Shown here one piece after another: positions 50,001 to 60,710 of a stretch of DNA of 64,000 nt (position 1 is its first letter; each line of letters starts with the position of its first letter). Location of the stretch: contig NW_024881313.1 in the NCBI RefSeq assembly GCF_018691265.1, positions 37,007,518 through 37,071,517 on the forward strand, in the 5' to 3' direction. Under the pieces are notes generated by a model. That model was not told the DNA's origin and did not search any database. It was given only the letters and a program-made list of their open reading frames with translations. Source of the DNA: Tyto alba (taxonomy: Eukaryota; Chordata; Aves; Strigiformes; Tytonidae). A program made the translations under genes and the position numbers.

Positions 50001-51781
50001 ATGTGGGACACTGACACATTAGTGATGTAAGCCTTGGAGGCAATACCACAGAGGCAGACCATGAGAACAGTGTGTACTGCCTTTCTCTGGAGAACAACAG
50101 GAAAAATCCAGTTTACCCCTTTTATACCTTTCTTGATTGTTTTGCATTTATTCTTATAAATTAAGACACAGCCTTTAAAATGTTCCTCTGTTGTCATGCC
50201 AGTAGTTTCAAAACAGAGATCAGTCTACACTAAGAATTGCAATTTTGGTCCTACTGGATGACAAATAAAGACATGTCCCTCTGTACACCTTCTTCAGTAT
50301 ATCTATCAGATATACTGGCTGAAAGATTAGCTCTTTTTAATACTTTTTTTTAGTTTTGCCTCGAATCACAAGCACTTTTGGAAAAGCAAATGAAACACGG
50401 TTTTCAAGGCAGGGACTGGAAAAAATAAACCACAACCCACTCCCATTCCTCTTCAAAACCACAAAGAAATCATGCAGGCAAAGCTGAATATTTTGTTTGT
50501 TTGTTTGTTTTTACCTAAAAAGGAAAAGCCAGAGTGTCTCTCAGGTCCAGTAAGGACTTTTATAGTGAGCAGATGAGAGCTGGAGTTCAGTGATGCTATG
50601 GAAGCTAGAAAGATTAGATCAGCAGCTGGTAGCACACTAACGCCTTTGGTGTCTGGCAAGACAAATGCAACTTTGATTGCCCTGACCCTTGACTTTCTAA
50701 GAGATGAACAGGCAGTGTAACCTAGGAGACTTTCTGTACTAACTAGAAGGATCAGAGACTTTCTCTTTTCTAGATTATCACAATTAAAGTTTAGCACTCC
50801 CAAGGCAGTACCCACAAGCATACTGGCTTTGTGATTTACTGCTCGAGATGGCACTTGCCAGGTTGGGAAAAAAGCTTTTTCCAAATCTCTGTGTGACTCC
50901 TAGTTTTATAGAGCTGAAGTAAAGTTTCTCCAGTTTCAGTTGCTTTGTGTTTTAGTTATTATTGGCTTTTATGACTGCAGAATGTTTTCCCACTTATTAG
51001 CTGCTCTGCCTGGAATGCAGCGTTGAGTGATTTATTATGGGTGAAACACCCCCCCTGCAACTCATGAGGTGGTATTTGTCCAGCACTAAAGGACTGCGAG
51101 TGAGCTGAATGGGGTCCATCTGTGTCCCTGGATCCAAACCAGCCCCAGTCTTTGGAGAGGTAGCTCTCTTCCCTGAAGTATACAGAATGAGCGCAACCTT
51201 TGTCTGAGCTCTGCACATTTTCTTCCCAGATCTGAAATAAGTTCCCATTTTATTGTTCAGATCATGGAAGACAGCTAACCGGGTGACAGCTGAACCATTC
51301 CTCATACAGCATGAACCTCTCTGATGGCAAATCAGAAGATTCAGCTTGCATTCCCAACTCTGCATTGTGCAATGCACGTCTTTAATTGTCTGTGTTATGA
51401 GCTTCTCCAAGCAATGTTTTGGCATTACCTCCAAAATCCAATTAACTCAGCCCGATCCTTGGGTACATTTACCCATATGATCAAGGGATATCTCTTCTCC
51501 CACTGTATCTGGAGTTGACACTGACTGGCATCAGGATCTCCAGCTGATGGATGAAAGTTGACTGGGAGCAAGGCAGACCTATTCCCCCATCGTTTCCTCA
51601 TGCTGGTATACGTAAACTGTAATTCTAGGGAGAATAAATTTTCCTTTCAAGAAAAGGGCATTGTTCTAAGCCAGTCCCACTGCACCTATTAATTTCTAAA
51701 AATTAGATGACACTGAACTCCTTTTTGAAGCAACCCTTTCCCAGCTAAAACAGCATGCACACAGTCTTTGCTGATGAGTTG

Positions 51782-51798
51782 TTTTTTTTTTTTTTTTT
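51782..51798. repeat. T17 homopolymer
   Basis: T run; on the minus strand an ATTAAA lies only 3 nt before it, too close for a normal poly(A) site. Confidence 0.88.
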
Positions 51799-52860
51799 CC
51801 CTTTAATTGGCTTACCTAGGGGTTGGCTAATCTGTCATTTTATATTTCCTGTGTTCAAATTCTGCCAGGGGTGGTGGGCAACCATTTTACAATGCATTCT
51901 GTCTTGCTGCTGGAATAGCTGGGAAGATTCTGAAGGTCCTCAAGCACACTGGGGAGCCAGCTCACCTTGCACTATGGCAAAGAAATAGCAATTATCTCTG
52001 ATTTAAGCTGCAGGCAGAAATGACAAATAAACACAGAAAATGGAAAATGTGAAAAAGACTCCACAGAGCGCATGGAAAACTTTTTTTTAAAGGAGCAGAT
52101 TGGTAAAAGAATACTGTCTCCCTCCAGTGCTAAAGAGAAAGAGATAGTACAGTTTAAGGTTTGTAATTCCTTTGGAGCAAAAAACACCTTGTAATTGGGA
52201 AAATATAGCATGCCACACAATGGGCTTCTGGACTGTGAGTGCTGCATGTGAAATGATTAATGAGTCACCTCCATGCCTGATATCAGCACACCCTCTCTTT
52301 GTACACAGATGGTGTGGAGGAATGGGAAAGACACATTGCCTTCTTATGGGATAGAAACCTACCCAAACACCACTGGGAAATGACTGACCCTGTTGCCATT
52401 TTACTGGCCACAACCTCAGAGGTGCAGGACTAATCTGAGCTCTTCATAGTTAGTAAGTCACCTACTGGAAAATGAGGGCATTATTTAAGAGTAAGGACTT
52501 TTGTTATGGTATAGCTAAACACAGGTCCTAGGATGGAGGTTGTTGGTTTTTCCATGCTTTTTTCCCAGCAGTATAAGATACCAGCAATAGTGTCCTAGTG
52601 CACAAATACCCCAGAGTCCCTACAGAGCAGAAGTCTGACAGTCTCATATCATGGCATACTTGCGTTTCTGCCGGCAGCTCTGTTGGGACCATGATCCATT
52701 CCAAGTTGAACTGGCTCCCACTGGCCCTTCAAACATAAGCAATGGCAAGAGCTCTAAAGAAGCTGACTGTGGTAATAATACTCCTTCAGGAAAACATTAG
52801 AACAGCTATTTGCCTTGAAATTAGTGTTTACCACTGTCTCCTAAGATTTTGAGGGCATAT

Positions 52861-54228
52861 ATCATAGAATCATATAATCATAGATTGGATTGGGTTGGAA
52901 GGGACCTTGAAGATCACCTAGTTCCATCCCCCTGCCATGGGCAGGGCCCCCTTCCCTCAGCCCAGGGTGCTCCCAGCCCCGTCCAACCTGGCCTTGAACC
53001 CTTCCAGGGAGGGGGCAGCCACAGCTGCTCTGGGCAACCTGGGCCGGTGCCTCACCACCCTCACAATAAAGAATTTCTTCCTTATATCTAATATAATCTG
53101 CCCTTTTACAGTTTAAATCTGTTACCCCTTGTCCTATCCCCACCCCCTGATCAAGAGTCCCTCCCCACCTTTCCTGTACCCCCTTTAAGCACTGTGAGGC
53201 CACTCTAAGGTCTCCCCAGAGCCTTCTCTTCTCCAGGCTGAACACTCCCAACTCTCAGCCTGGCCTCCCAGGGGAGCTGCTCCAGCCCCTTGATCATCTT
53301 CTTGTCCTACTCTGGACCTACTTGAGCAGGTCCGTGTCCTTCTGATGTCAGGGATCTGAGCTGGACACAGCACTGCAGGAGGGGGTCTCATGAGAGTGCG
53401 CGTAGAGGGGGAGAATCCCCTCCCTCGACCTGCTGGCCACACTTCTCTTGATGCAGCCCAGGACACAGTTGGCTTTCTGGGCTGCCAGCACACACTGTTG
53501 GCTAACAGTCAGTTTTCCATCCACCAATATCCCCAAGTCCTTCTCTGCAGGGCTGCTCCCCATCCACTCATCACCCAGCTTGTATCAGTGCTTGGGATTT
53601 CCCTGACCCACGTGCAGGAACTTCCATTTGGCCTCATTGAACTCCATGAGGTTTGCACATACCCACCTCTCCAGCCTGTCCAGGTCCCTCTGGATGGTAT
53701 CCCTTCCCTCCAGAACGTCACCACACTACACAGCTTGGTGTTGGCATAAAACTTGCTGACAGTGTGATCAATCCCTCTGTCCATGTCACCGACAAAGGTG
53801 TTAAATCGTGCTGGTCCCTATACCAACCGCTGAGGAATGCCATGTGTCACTGCTCTCCACCTGGACATCAAGGCTTTACAATAATTTGAGTGCATCCATC
53901 CAGTTCCTCATCCACGGAGTGGTTCATCCATCAAATCCATTTCTCTCCCATTTAGAGACAAGGATGTCATGCAGGACAGTGTCAAATGCTTTGCACAAGT
54001 GCAGGTAGATGATGTCAGTTGCTCTTCCCTTATCCACCAGCACTGTAACCCCATCTTAGAAGGCCACCAAATTTGTCAGGCAGGATTTGCCCTTAGTGAA
54101 GCCCATGTTGGCTGTCACAAATCACCTCCTTATTTTCCACGTGCCCTAGCATAGTTTCCAAGAGGATCTGCTCCATGATCTTGCTGGGCACAGAGGTGAG
54201 ACAGAAAGGTCTGTAGTATCCAGCACAC
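52861..54228 (-). mobile_element. 5'-truncated CR1 LINE with reverse-transcriptase remains
   Basis: The left edge is the reverse complement of the CR1 octamer tail (repeated ATCATAGAATCATA words) and GTTGGAAGGGACCTTGA. On the minus strand the copy runs from the RT N-terminal part ([18 protein letters not shown], near 54170-54220), through a region matching [14 protein letters not shown] (with a 1-bp insertion near 54095), to motif [12 protein letters not shown] near 53975-54010, where the catalytic Asp of YLDL is His. The catalytic FADD box reads FYAN near 53740. Further on come KDLGILVDGKL, AAQKANCVLGCIKRS and SLEKRRLWGDL before the 3' UTR. Frameshifts and stops break the frame, so it is inactive. 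CR1 ORF2 carries endonuclease and RT for target-primed retrotransposition. The 5' truncation lies inside the RT, near 54228. Confidence 0.96.
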
Positions 54229-55771
54229 CTGAGTGCTAGTATATGGTTAGGACCTCAGAAACGCACAATCGTACAAATAAATTGCAATGATGCCAATACA
54301 GTCTATAGAACATTTTCTGGGAGATTTCTGACCTCTTAGACTGTCTTGGCTACTTGGATGGCATCTCTGTTGAGTAAAGTTTAAATGGATGATATGGACA
54401 GACTCAGGACTCCAATACAATGCAAACTTGACCTATCTTTCATCCACCAACATTTTATATAGAATTAAACCTACTTAAATGCAATATTTGCTCACTGTTG
54501 CCAGCAGAAACTCTGAGAAACCAGCAAGGCTGACTACATTTTCATGGCCATTTGTCACTCCAGTGAGCTCAGGAAAACGTCTCTTGCTCTCTACCTCTCT
54601 TGTCATATACAGGTTAAACAGAATGGATTCTGTTAAATATACATGGAAAATTCATGCAAGGTCCCAGAGGTGAATTTTGATGTGGGTATTGCTGTACCTG
54701 CAGTCTCAAGGCATGCTCCAAGGACAGCACCTAAGAGCAACTGATGAAGAATCCAGCTGACTTGGTGCCACAAGGTAGCAGAGGGAAATTGCTTGAATTT
54801 AAGCAGTGTGAAATCAGGTTTCGTGAATTATGTTTCATACTCAGCAAAGTGCACCACAGATGGTGGGTCTGAATCTCTCAGGACAGATATAAATTACGAC
54901 CTCTTGCCTCATTAAGATTGTCTGGTAATTCTGCTGCCCTCTTAATCTATGCCAAGGGAAACTGAAGTTAGGGATGTAACACGTTTATCCTTTCTGTAAT
55001 TGCTGAGCAATATTTTATTTGCTGGAGGGGGAAAATTGGTAGGAAGAAATCTGTGGAATTCCCCTGTTTTCACCAGTTAACGCTCAGGTTTCTCATATTC
55101 TATGTAGGATTTCTGTATATTTAGTTTGAACACACTTGCTTCATGAGCTTGGATACAGAGAACAGAAGGGGATAAATTTGTTTGTAGGTATTTCTTATTT
55201 GACAGATGCAAAATGTCTTATACACTACCTCTGGGCAAGGTTCCCAGACAACATCAACCAGCCTAACTGGGTGCCACAAAATAAAACTAAACCTGTTAAT
55301 TTGCTTTGTGCGCTGAAGGAGATGCTGGCAAAAAAAAAAATAAAAAAAAAAAAATAAAAAAAAAAAAATGTATGTACATTGTTGTATAATTATTCTGATT
55401 CAGTATCTGTAGGTTCATGGTAATGGAATATTGAAGTGATCAGTTCTCAAATAAGCACATTTTTCATATGCTGAAGAAATTTAGAATCCTTTTACTGAAG
55501 AGGGAAACTTAATCATGGGCTAATTCTTTCCAGTGGCTTGAGGACCAAGTGGAAAGAGATTCCCATTGGTAAGAAGCCATGGAAGTTCACCAGCATTAAA
55601 GGAGCTCCACTGGTGGGACAGAGGATGTGGGTCTCCTATAAATAGTACAGGACGTAGGACGGAACTTGACATTTCCTGCAGTGGAAAGAACTGTTCTTTC
55701 TCAATACAACACTGAGAACAGTTCAGCCCACTAAATCAGAAGGGAAATTACAAGCAATATTAGGTCTAACA
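54229..55771. other. unique stretch with an A-rich tract
   Basis: No gene recognised. AATAAA at 55280 precedes the A-rich tract at 55330-55368 by 45 bp, too far for a typical poly(A) tail. Confidence 0.5.
55330..55368. repeat. A-rich tract with 14-bp period (A13T)
   Basis: A11, T, A13, T, A13: two single T interruptions spaced 14 bp apart, as in a duplicated A13T unit. Confidence 0.9.
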
Positions 55772-55825
55772 TGAAATCCTGGCCCCACTGAAGTCAGTAG
55801 GAATTTTGCCACTAATTCCACTCCA
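55772..55825. repeat. possible ancient amniote palindromic repeat
   Basis: GAAATCCTGGCCCCACTGAAG, then TCAGTAGGAATTTTGCCACT, resembles a repeat I recall as common in turtle and crocodile genomes, in which GAAATCCTGGCCCC...GAAGTCAATGG reads into its own reverse complement. Here the first arm and centre are good and the second arm is decayed. The family attribution is from memory. Confidence 0.42.
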
Positions 55826-58800
55826 TGTCTTTGTACAGAGATGCTGGGAAAGTGAAAAGCAGCAGAGAAACTTAGTGAAGTGTTGTCAGGCTTTATGTGA
55901 ATTTAGCCTGTTAAGTGAGGCTGAGCGAGCAGGATTTGGGGACAGCTCTCAAAGAGAGATGAGCTCCCACAACCCAGGCACTGGACTCACTCTTTGCCCT
56001 TCTGCTTGACTTACCTGCTTAGTGATGCTCTATCTCAATTAAATATAATTCTGAATCCCCTTGTAAACAAGCAGACATCAACAAGGACAGACAGATAATA
56101 GGACTGAATTCATCAGTTCTTCCACAGTACTGCTTCAGAAAAACAATCAAGCCTCCAGATGAGTCTGGGATAATAGGAGCCTCAACACACTCCATTCTTT
56201 GAAAAATAAGACATCTGTCCTTATCTGCAAGGTAAACTTTCTCAGCACAGAAACAGGAGAGGGATCCAGTTCAGCATGGCTGTCCATCTTGGAAAGGTCA
56301 TGCTACTTTGTAAGAGCCCCACTCATATCATCCTAGAACAGACCAAATGCTTCTTTCTCTCTGTAAGTTACAGAGGCACCTAATTTAGCTGTGCATTTTG
56401 GAAATGTCCCAAATCAAGTGTGATGAAACCCCTTCCAGCACTCTCTGCGTTTGGCCTTGGAAGAGCCACCCTCTCCTTGGTGGGACATCACTCTCAGCCT
56501 GCCTGAGCTCACTGGCCTCCTCCCTGCAAGAAAACCTCCCAGAAAACCTCTGTTCTGGCAGTTGCTCCACGGGGCAACACAGGTCCCCTTCCCTCTCCAG
56601 CAGTGTCACAAGAGGTGCCCTCCTTGGCACCATCAAACAGCCACCAGGAACAGCAATTTCCAAGCAGGAAATTGAGGTAGATGTGGGATCTCTACCTAAC
56701 TTAAACCACAGTTACTTTACTGATTCAGTTCCTCTTGCCGGAACACGGATACAAGGAAGGTGGTTAGTATTCTGGACCCAGACAAGGCTCATATCCAACC
56801 TGTGTGAAGCAAATAATAACTTCTGCCTTGAGAGCTTCATGACCACAGGCCCATTTACCTACCCATTCTTTTCCACTAGCAGATGCTCAATGAAGACTGA
56901 AAGAACAGGCAAAACACATAGCCAAATACTGTCCATCGTTTTGCAGCTTAAGGATTTTCTGCATTAGAGATGTTGTCTTAAAAATGAATAGGCCCTATGG
57001 TATGGTACCTAGCCTAAGGCTGTCTGCAAATAAAGATCCACACTATGGCCACAGCTTATTCCAGTTAAAAAGAGTCCCTATCCAAAGACAAAACTCACCA
57101 CAGAGCTGGAAAAATTACGCACTTCCAAGAGAGGAACAGGTCTGTCTAAGCCATAGCCCACCCCTGAGAGCTTTTTTTCTTCTAAGGGTGATCCTGGTTC
57201 TACATATATTAGGAAATCAAGAGTCCACATGGCACTCCCCTGGCAGAAATTGGTCTAACAAGAGAATGGAAATGCTAAGTGGTCGCTAAAACTTCTGCCT
57301 GCTCCTCACCATTCCTCCCAAGAGGAAGGAAGATCAAAAACTGGAATAGCCTTTGCTAATATTTTAGGTTCGGGGAAAATGCTTTTAAACCCAAGTTATG
57401 GCTCCACTGATCAAACATGATGTGTGGCAATTTCAGTAATGCTCAGAGGGGCACAAAGTCCCACACTGCCAATGCTGTCTCTAAGGAGACAACAAATGAG
57501 ACTTTGCAAATTCTCTTCTTGTAACACAGCAGAAATGAAGATTTTATTTTTACTTCCCTGCAGGGAAGCTCTGATCTAAATAAATTATAGGTGTACATTA
57601 AAAGAAAGAACACCTCCTCCCCTCCTGCACCTACATAAAATTTGCTTAAATAACAAATCTGCATAGAAATAGGAGATGCTGTCATGCCTGATAGATGATC
57701 ATGTAACAGGCTAATTGTATTACCAGGAAGAGAGTAAACATTTTTGCTCTCCTTTTTAAAGTAAATTATGCCCTGTTAATACATACTTTGCTCCCATAAT
57801 AAGGCCAACAATGAAATTACTGGTCCTGCATCAAAAACATCAAAGCTAAACATGTTCATTTTCTGTGCAGCTGTTCAATGCACCCAGCTTTTCAAAGAGC
57901 ATTTCCTGGGACTTCTTGAGAGCCTCTTCACAGTGAGTCACCAAATGTAATCTTGCTTCCCTTGAGATAACTGCTAGAAAGCAGAATTTCGGGGAAGCTA
58001 CTGAGCTCATGAAAGTTATCACATCTTCCTTACAGACCTACTGCTGTTATTCTCTCCAAGCTTCAAAGGAAAGATGCACCACAAACACTACAAGAAGATG
58101 CAGCCAGCAAAACTGCTGTGGCCTCTGCGAGCTCAGGATTATCAGAAGTCTTGGAAATGAAGAGTAATCACAAATTTTAAAGATGCTTTATGTTAACAGG
58201 TCAAACACCCTGAATTTTTTTTGTGCACAGCCCAGCAACTCAAGGCTGATGGAGCCTGGTATTTGGACCCCCTTGCAGTGGAGGAACTCAATAGAAGCTG
58301 CTTATGTACCTGCTGCATCTGGTGACAAGAGTGCTTCTGAGGCTATAAAGACCAATCCATTTCACAACTATTTGAAAGCTAGTGAGTAACAATTCTTCAG
58401 ACCCAAAAGTATACAGAGAGATGAGCCTCTGTGACATTTGAATATCAATAGTTGTCATCATGCAATGCTACAGGAGAGAGTTGAGGTGAGAGTGCAGGTG
58501 TCTAGGAAACACCAGAAAAAATTTGTGCAACCGCAGATAACAGGTCACTTCATTAATTTTTATTCCCTTCTCATGGCAGCAGTGTGGCAGCACAAAAACA
58601 CAAACCAGGCTTCAGAGATGTAAAACACAGCATAATAAAAATACCTTGTAGTTAAAAAAGGAACTAACCACTTCTGTGAAAGAGTCACAGGGTTGAATGA
58701 CTGGAGCTGACATCTTCATGGTCACCCTGGTCTTTTCTCCTTCCAGACGGAGAGCATGCGATCAAAAGGTGGCTTTTGTGACTGAAGTAATCTCTGCAAA

Positions 58801-59414
58801 ACTAGGAAGGGTTTGAAGACTTTTTAACAAAATTGCAACCATTGCCAAGCTACAGTAGCACTAAGACTCATGTTCACAAAGATTGCAAAGGCCCACAAAA
58901 TACCGCAGTCCTATACAACAAAAAAATATTAATCAACCCTTCAACAATAAAGCAATCTGAAACATATTTCTATGATACTGTAAGAGCCTTGGATGCTCAA
59001 CACTAGGAATAATAATAACAAACAAACAAACAAAATTTAGTATCTCCAGTCACCCTCTTCTAGCCCACTTTGAATTTGCATTACTAGTAGAGGGAGTGGG
59101 AGTGAAAGAGAAGAAGGGATGGGGAATAATTATATAATCCCTCCCCAGTTTTCTGATCCTGTCTGCTAAAGTGCAAAATGGAACCACTTGTGAAATTAAA
59201 CCAGAAGCCATTTGGATAACGATGCTGTGTTGTTGCAAGGTACCTCCTAATTATTATGGTTCTAGTGATACATTAATTATGATCATCACCAGGTGGCATT
59301 TCATGCCTTTAAACACCTTCAATTGCATATTTCTCCAGCATTTCACAATCAATAGGAAATATGATTGTAAGATGCTTGGTTCTTTGCTGATGTGACACTT
59401 GATTTCTTTCCTTC
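55826..59414. other. 3.6-kb unique non-coding stretch
   Basis: Includes the window's longest open frame (56398-56967 plus, 189 codons), which I do not recognise. It overlaps 74- and 92-codon frames in other readings, as expected in a locally GC-richer patch. The end, 59170-59414, is AT-rich with TTAATTATGATCAT and CACCAGGTGG words and directly abuts a CR1. Confidence 0.45.
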
Positions 59415-60373
59415 ATAGTGATCTTTCATATCTTCGTAAATGATCTGGATGATGGGATCAAATGTACCCTGATGAAGTTTGCTGACAGTACCAAACTGAA
59501 TGGGGAAGTGGACACTTCAGAAGGGAGAGCAACCCTGCAGGAAGATCTGGACAGGCTGGAAGAGTGGACTAACAAGAACTTTACAAAGTTCAACAAGGAC
59601 AAGTGTAACGTCTTGCACCTGGGAAAACATAATCCAGGAGTGTAGCACAGACTGGGATCTCTACCTGTCTGGGGAGCAGCTCTGTGGAAAGGGACCTGGG
59701 GTTCCTGGTGGACACCAAGCTCAATAGGAGTGAGCAGTGTGCTGCTGCAGCAAAGAAAGCCAACGGGATGCTGGGCTGCATCAACAAGGGTATCACCAGC
59801 AGAGATAAAGAACTCATTGTCTCACTCTACTCATGCTTGTCAGGCCACACCTGGAATACAGTGCTCAGTTTTGGTCCCTGATATACAAAAAATAATGTGG
59901 ACAGGCTGGAGAGGGTCCAGAGGACGACCATGAAGATGATCAAAGGACTAGGAAGCCTGGGACGTGATGAAAGGCTGAGAGAACTGGGTTTGTTCAGCCT
60001 GGAGAAGGGAAGGCTTAGGGGAGATCTTATCCCCATGCGCCAGTATTTAAAGGGAGGCTACAAATCAGATAGAGACTCCCTTTTTATAGGGAGTCACTTG
60101 GAAAAGATGAGGGGTGATAGGTACAAGTTACTGCTGGGGACGTTCTAATTGGACATGAGAGGAAAATTTTTCACAATGAGACCAATCAGTTACTGGAATA
60201 ATCTCCCCGGGGGAAGTGGTGGATTCCCCAACATTGGATACTTGTAAGATTCAGCTGGACAGGGTGCTGGGCCATCTTGTCTACACTGTGCTTTTGCCAA
60301 GAGATGTTGGGCCAGATGACCCCTGAGGTCCTTTTCAACCTGGTATTCTGTGATATGATTCTATGATTCTATT
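59415..60373 (+). mobile_element. 5'-truncated CR1 LINE, plus strand
   Basis: Begins inside the reverse transcriptase (FVNDLDDGIKCTLMKF, plus frame from 59418) and runs through the catalytic box, FADSTKL at 59478-59498, where the second Asp of FADD is Ser. It continues with LDRLEEWTNKNFTKFNKDKC and [12 protein letters not shown] to a stop at 59643. After a frameshift the frame resumes with [20 protein letters not shown] (59762-59821), then DRLERVQR and GLFSLEKGRLRGDL near 59899-60030. The 3' UTR ends in GATATGATTCTATGATTCTA at about 60352-60371, the CR1 octamer tail. A lost catalytic residue, a frameshift and the truncation make it inactive. It is less decayed than the other CR1 pieces except the 52861 copy. 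Confidence 0.96.
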
Positions 60374-60626
60374 AAATGATTTTCAAATACCTTGTAAGAG
60401 TAGGTGAGGAATTACGCACAATGCAAGGCCAGAGCAGAGATGAGGAGAAAATGTATTGCAAGGTCATTGCAAGATTGAAGGAGCAATTTCAGGTGGATAG
60501 AGCAGTTATTTGGGTTTTTTAGCTGCCCCTATGAGTTAATACTTGAAAACTGTTCCGGTTGCATGTGTTACCATTTTTTGATCCAATGGCATGATTCACT
60601 GATCTAGTTAATTAAATTGAAATCAG
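60374..60626. other. unique non-coding stretch
   Basis: No feature recognised between the CR1 tail and the MIR-like fragment. Confidence 0.5.
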
Positions 60627-60710
60627 TAAGATAGATGAGGAAATTAAGATGGGCTATATCTCAGCTGCAGAGGGTGTCACAGCCAGTAGCTCAGATTTGC
60701 CTCAGCAAGA
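60627..60710 (-). mobile_element. MIR-like SINE fragment, reverse orientation
   Basis: AGATAGATGAGGAAATTAAG followed by GTGTCACAGCCAGTAGCTCAG matches the reverse complement of the MIR core (ACAGATGAGGAAACTGAGG ... GGTCACACAGCTAGTAAGTGG) in order and roughly in spacing. Old and diverged. Confidence 0.42.

Larger units (their letters stand above)
38833..52860. other. 14-kb mostly unique non-coding stretch
   Basis: No gene recognised. It contains T41 (44175-44215), A24 (47458-47481) and T17 (51782-51798) homopolymers and a possible faint LINE reverse-transcriptase relic at about 49860-50000 minus. Open frames up to 170 codons (46616-47128 minus) and 145 codons (50997-51434 minus) show no similarity to families I know and are within chance expectation for this length. 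Confidence 0.45.

Noticed and set aside
50453..51434. Two neighbouring minus-strand frames of 143 and 145 codons, considered as exons of one gene
   Set aside because: They lie in different frames without clear splice signals and show no known domain.
53390..54154. Plus-strand frames of 61-119 codons
   Set aside because: They are antisense shadows of the minus-strand CR1.
56398..56967. 189-codon plus-strand open frame, the longest in the window
   Set aside because: No recognisable domain; about 0.7 frames of this length are expected by chance in 64 kb, and competing frames overlap it.
59590..60036. Minus-strand frames of 69-75 codons
   Set aside because: They are antisense shadows of the plus-strand CR1.
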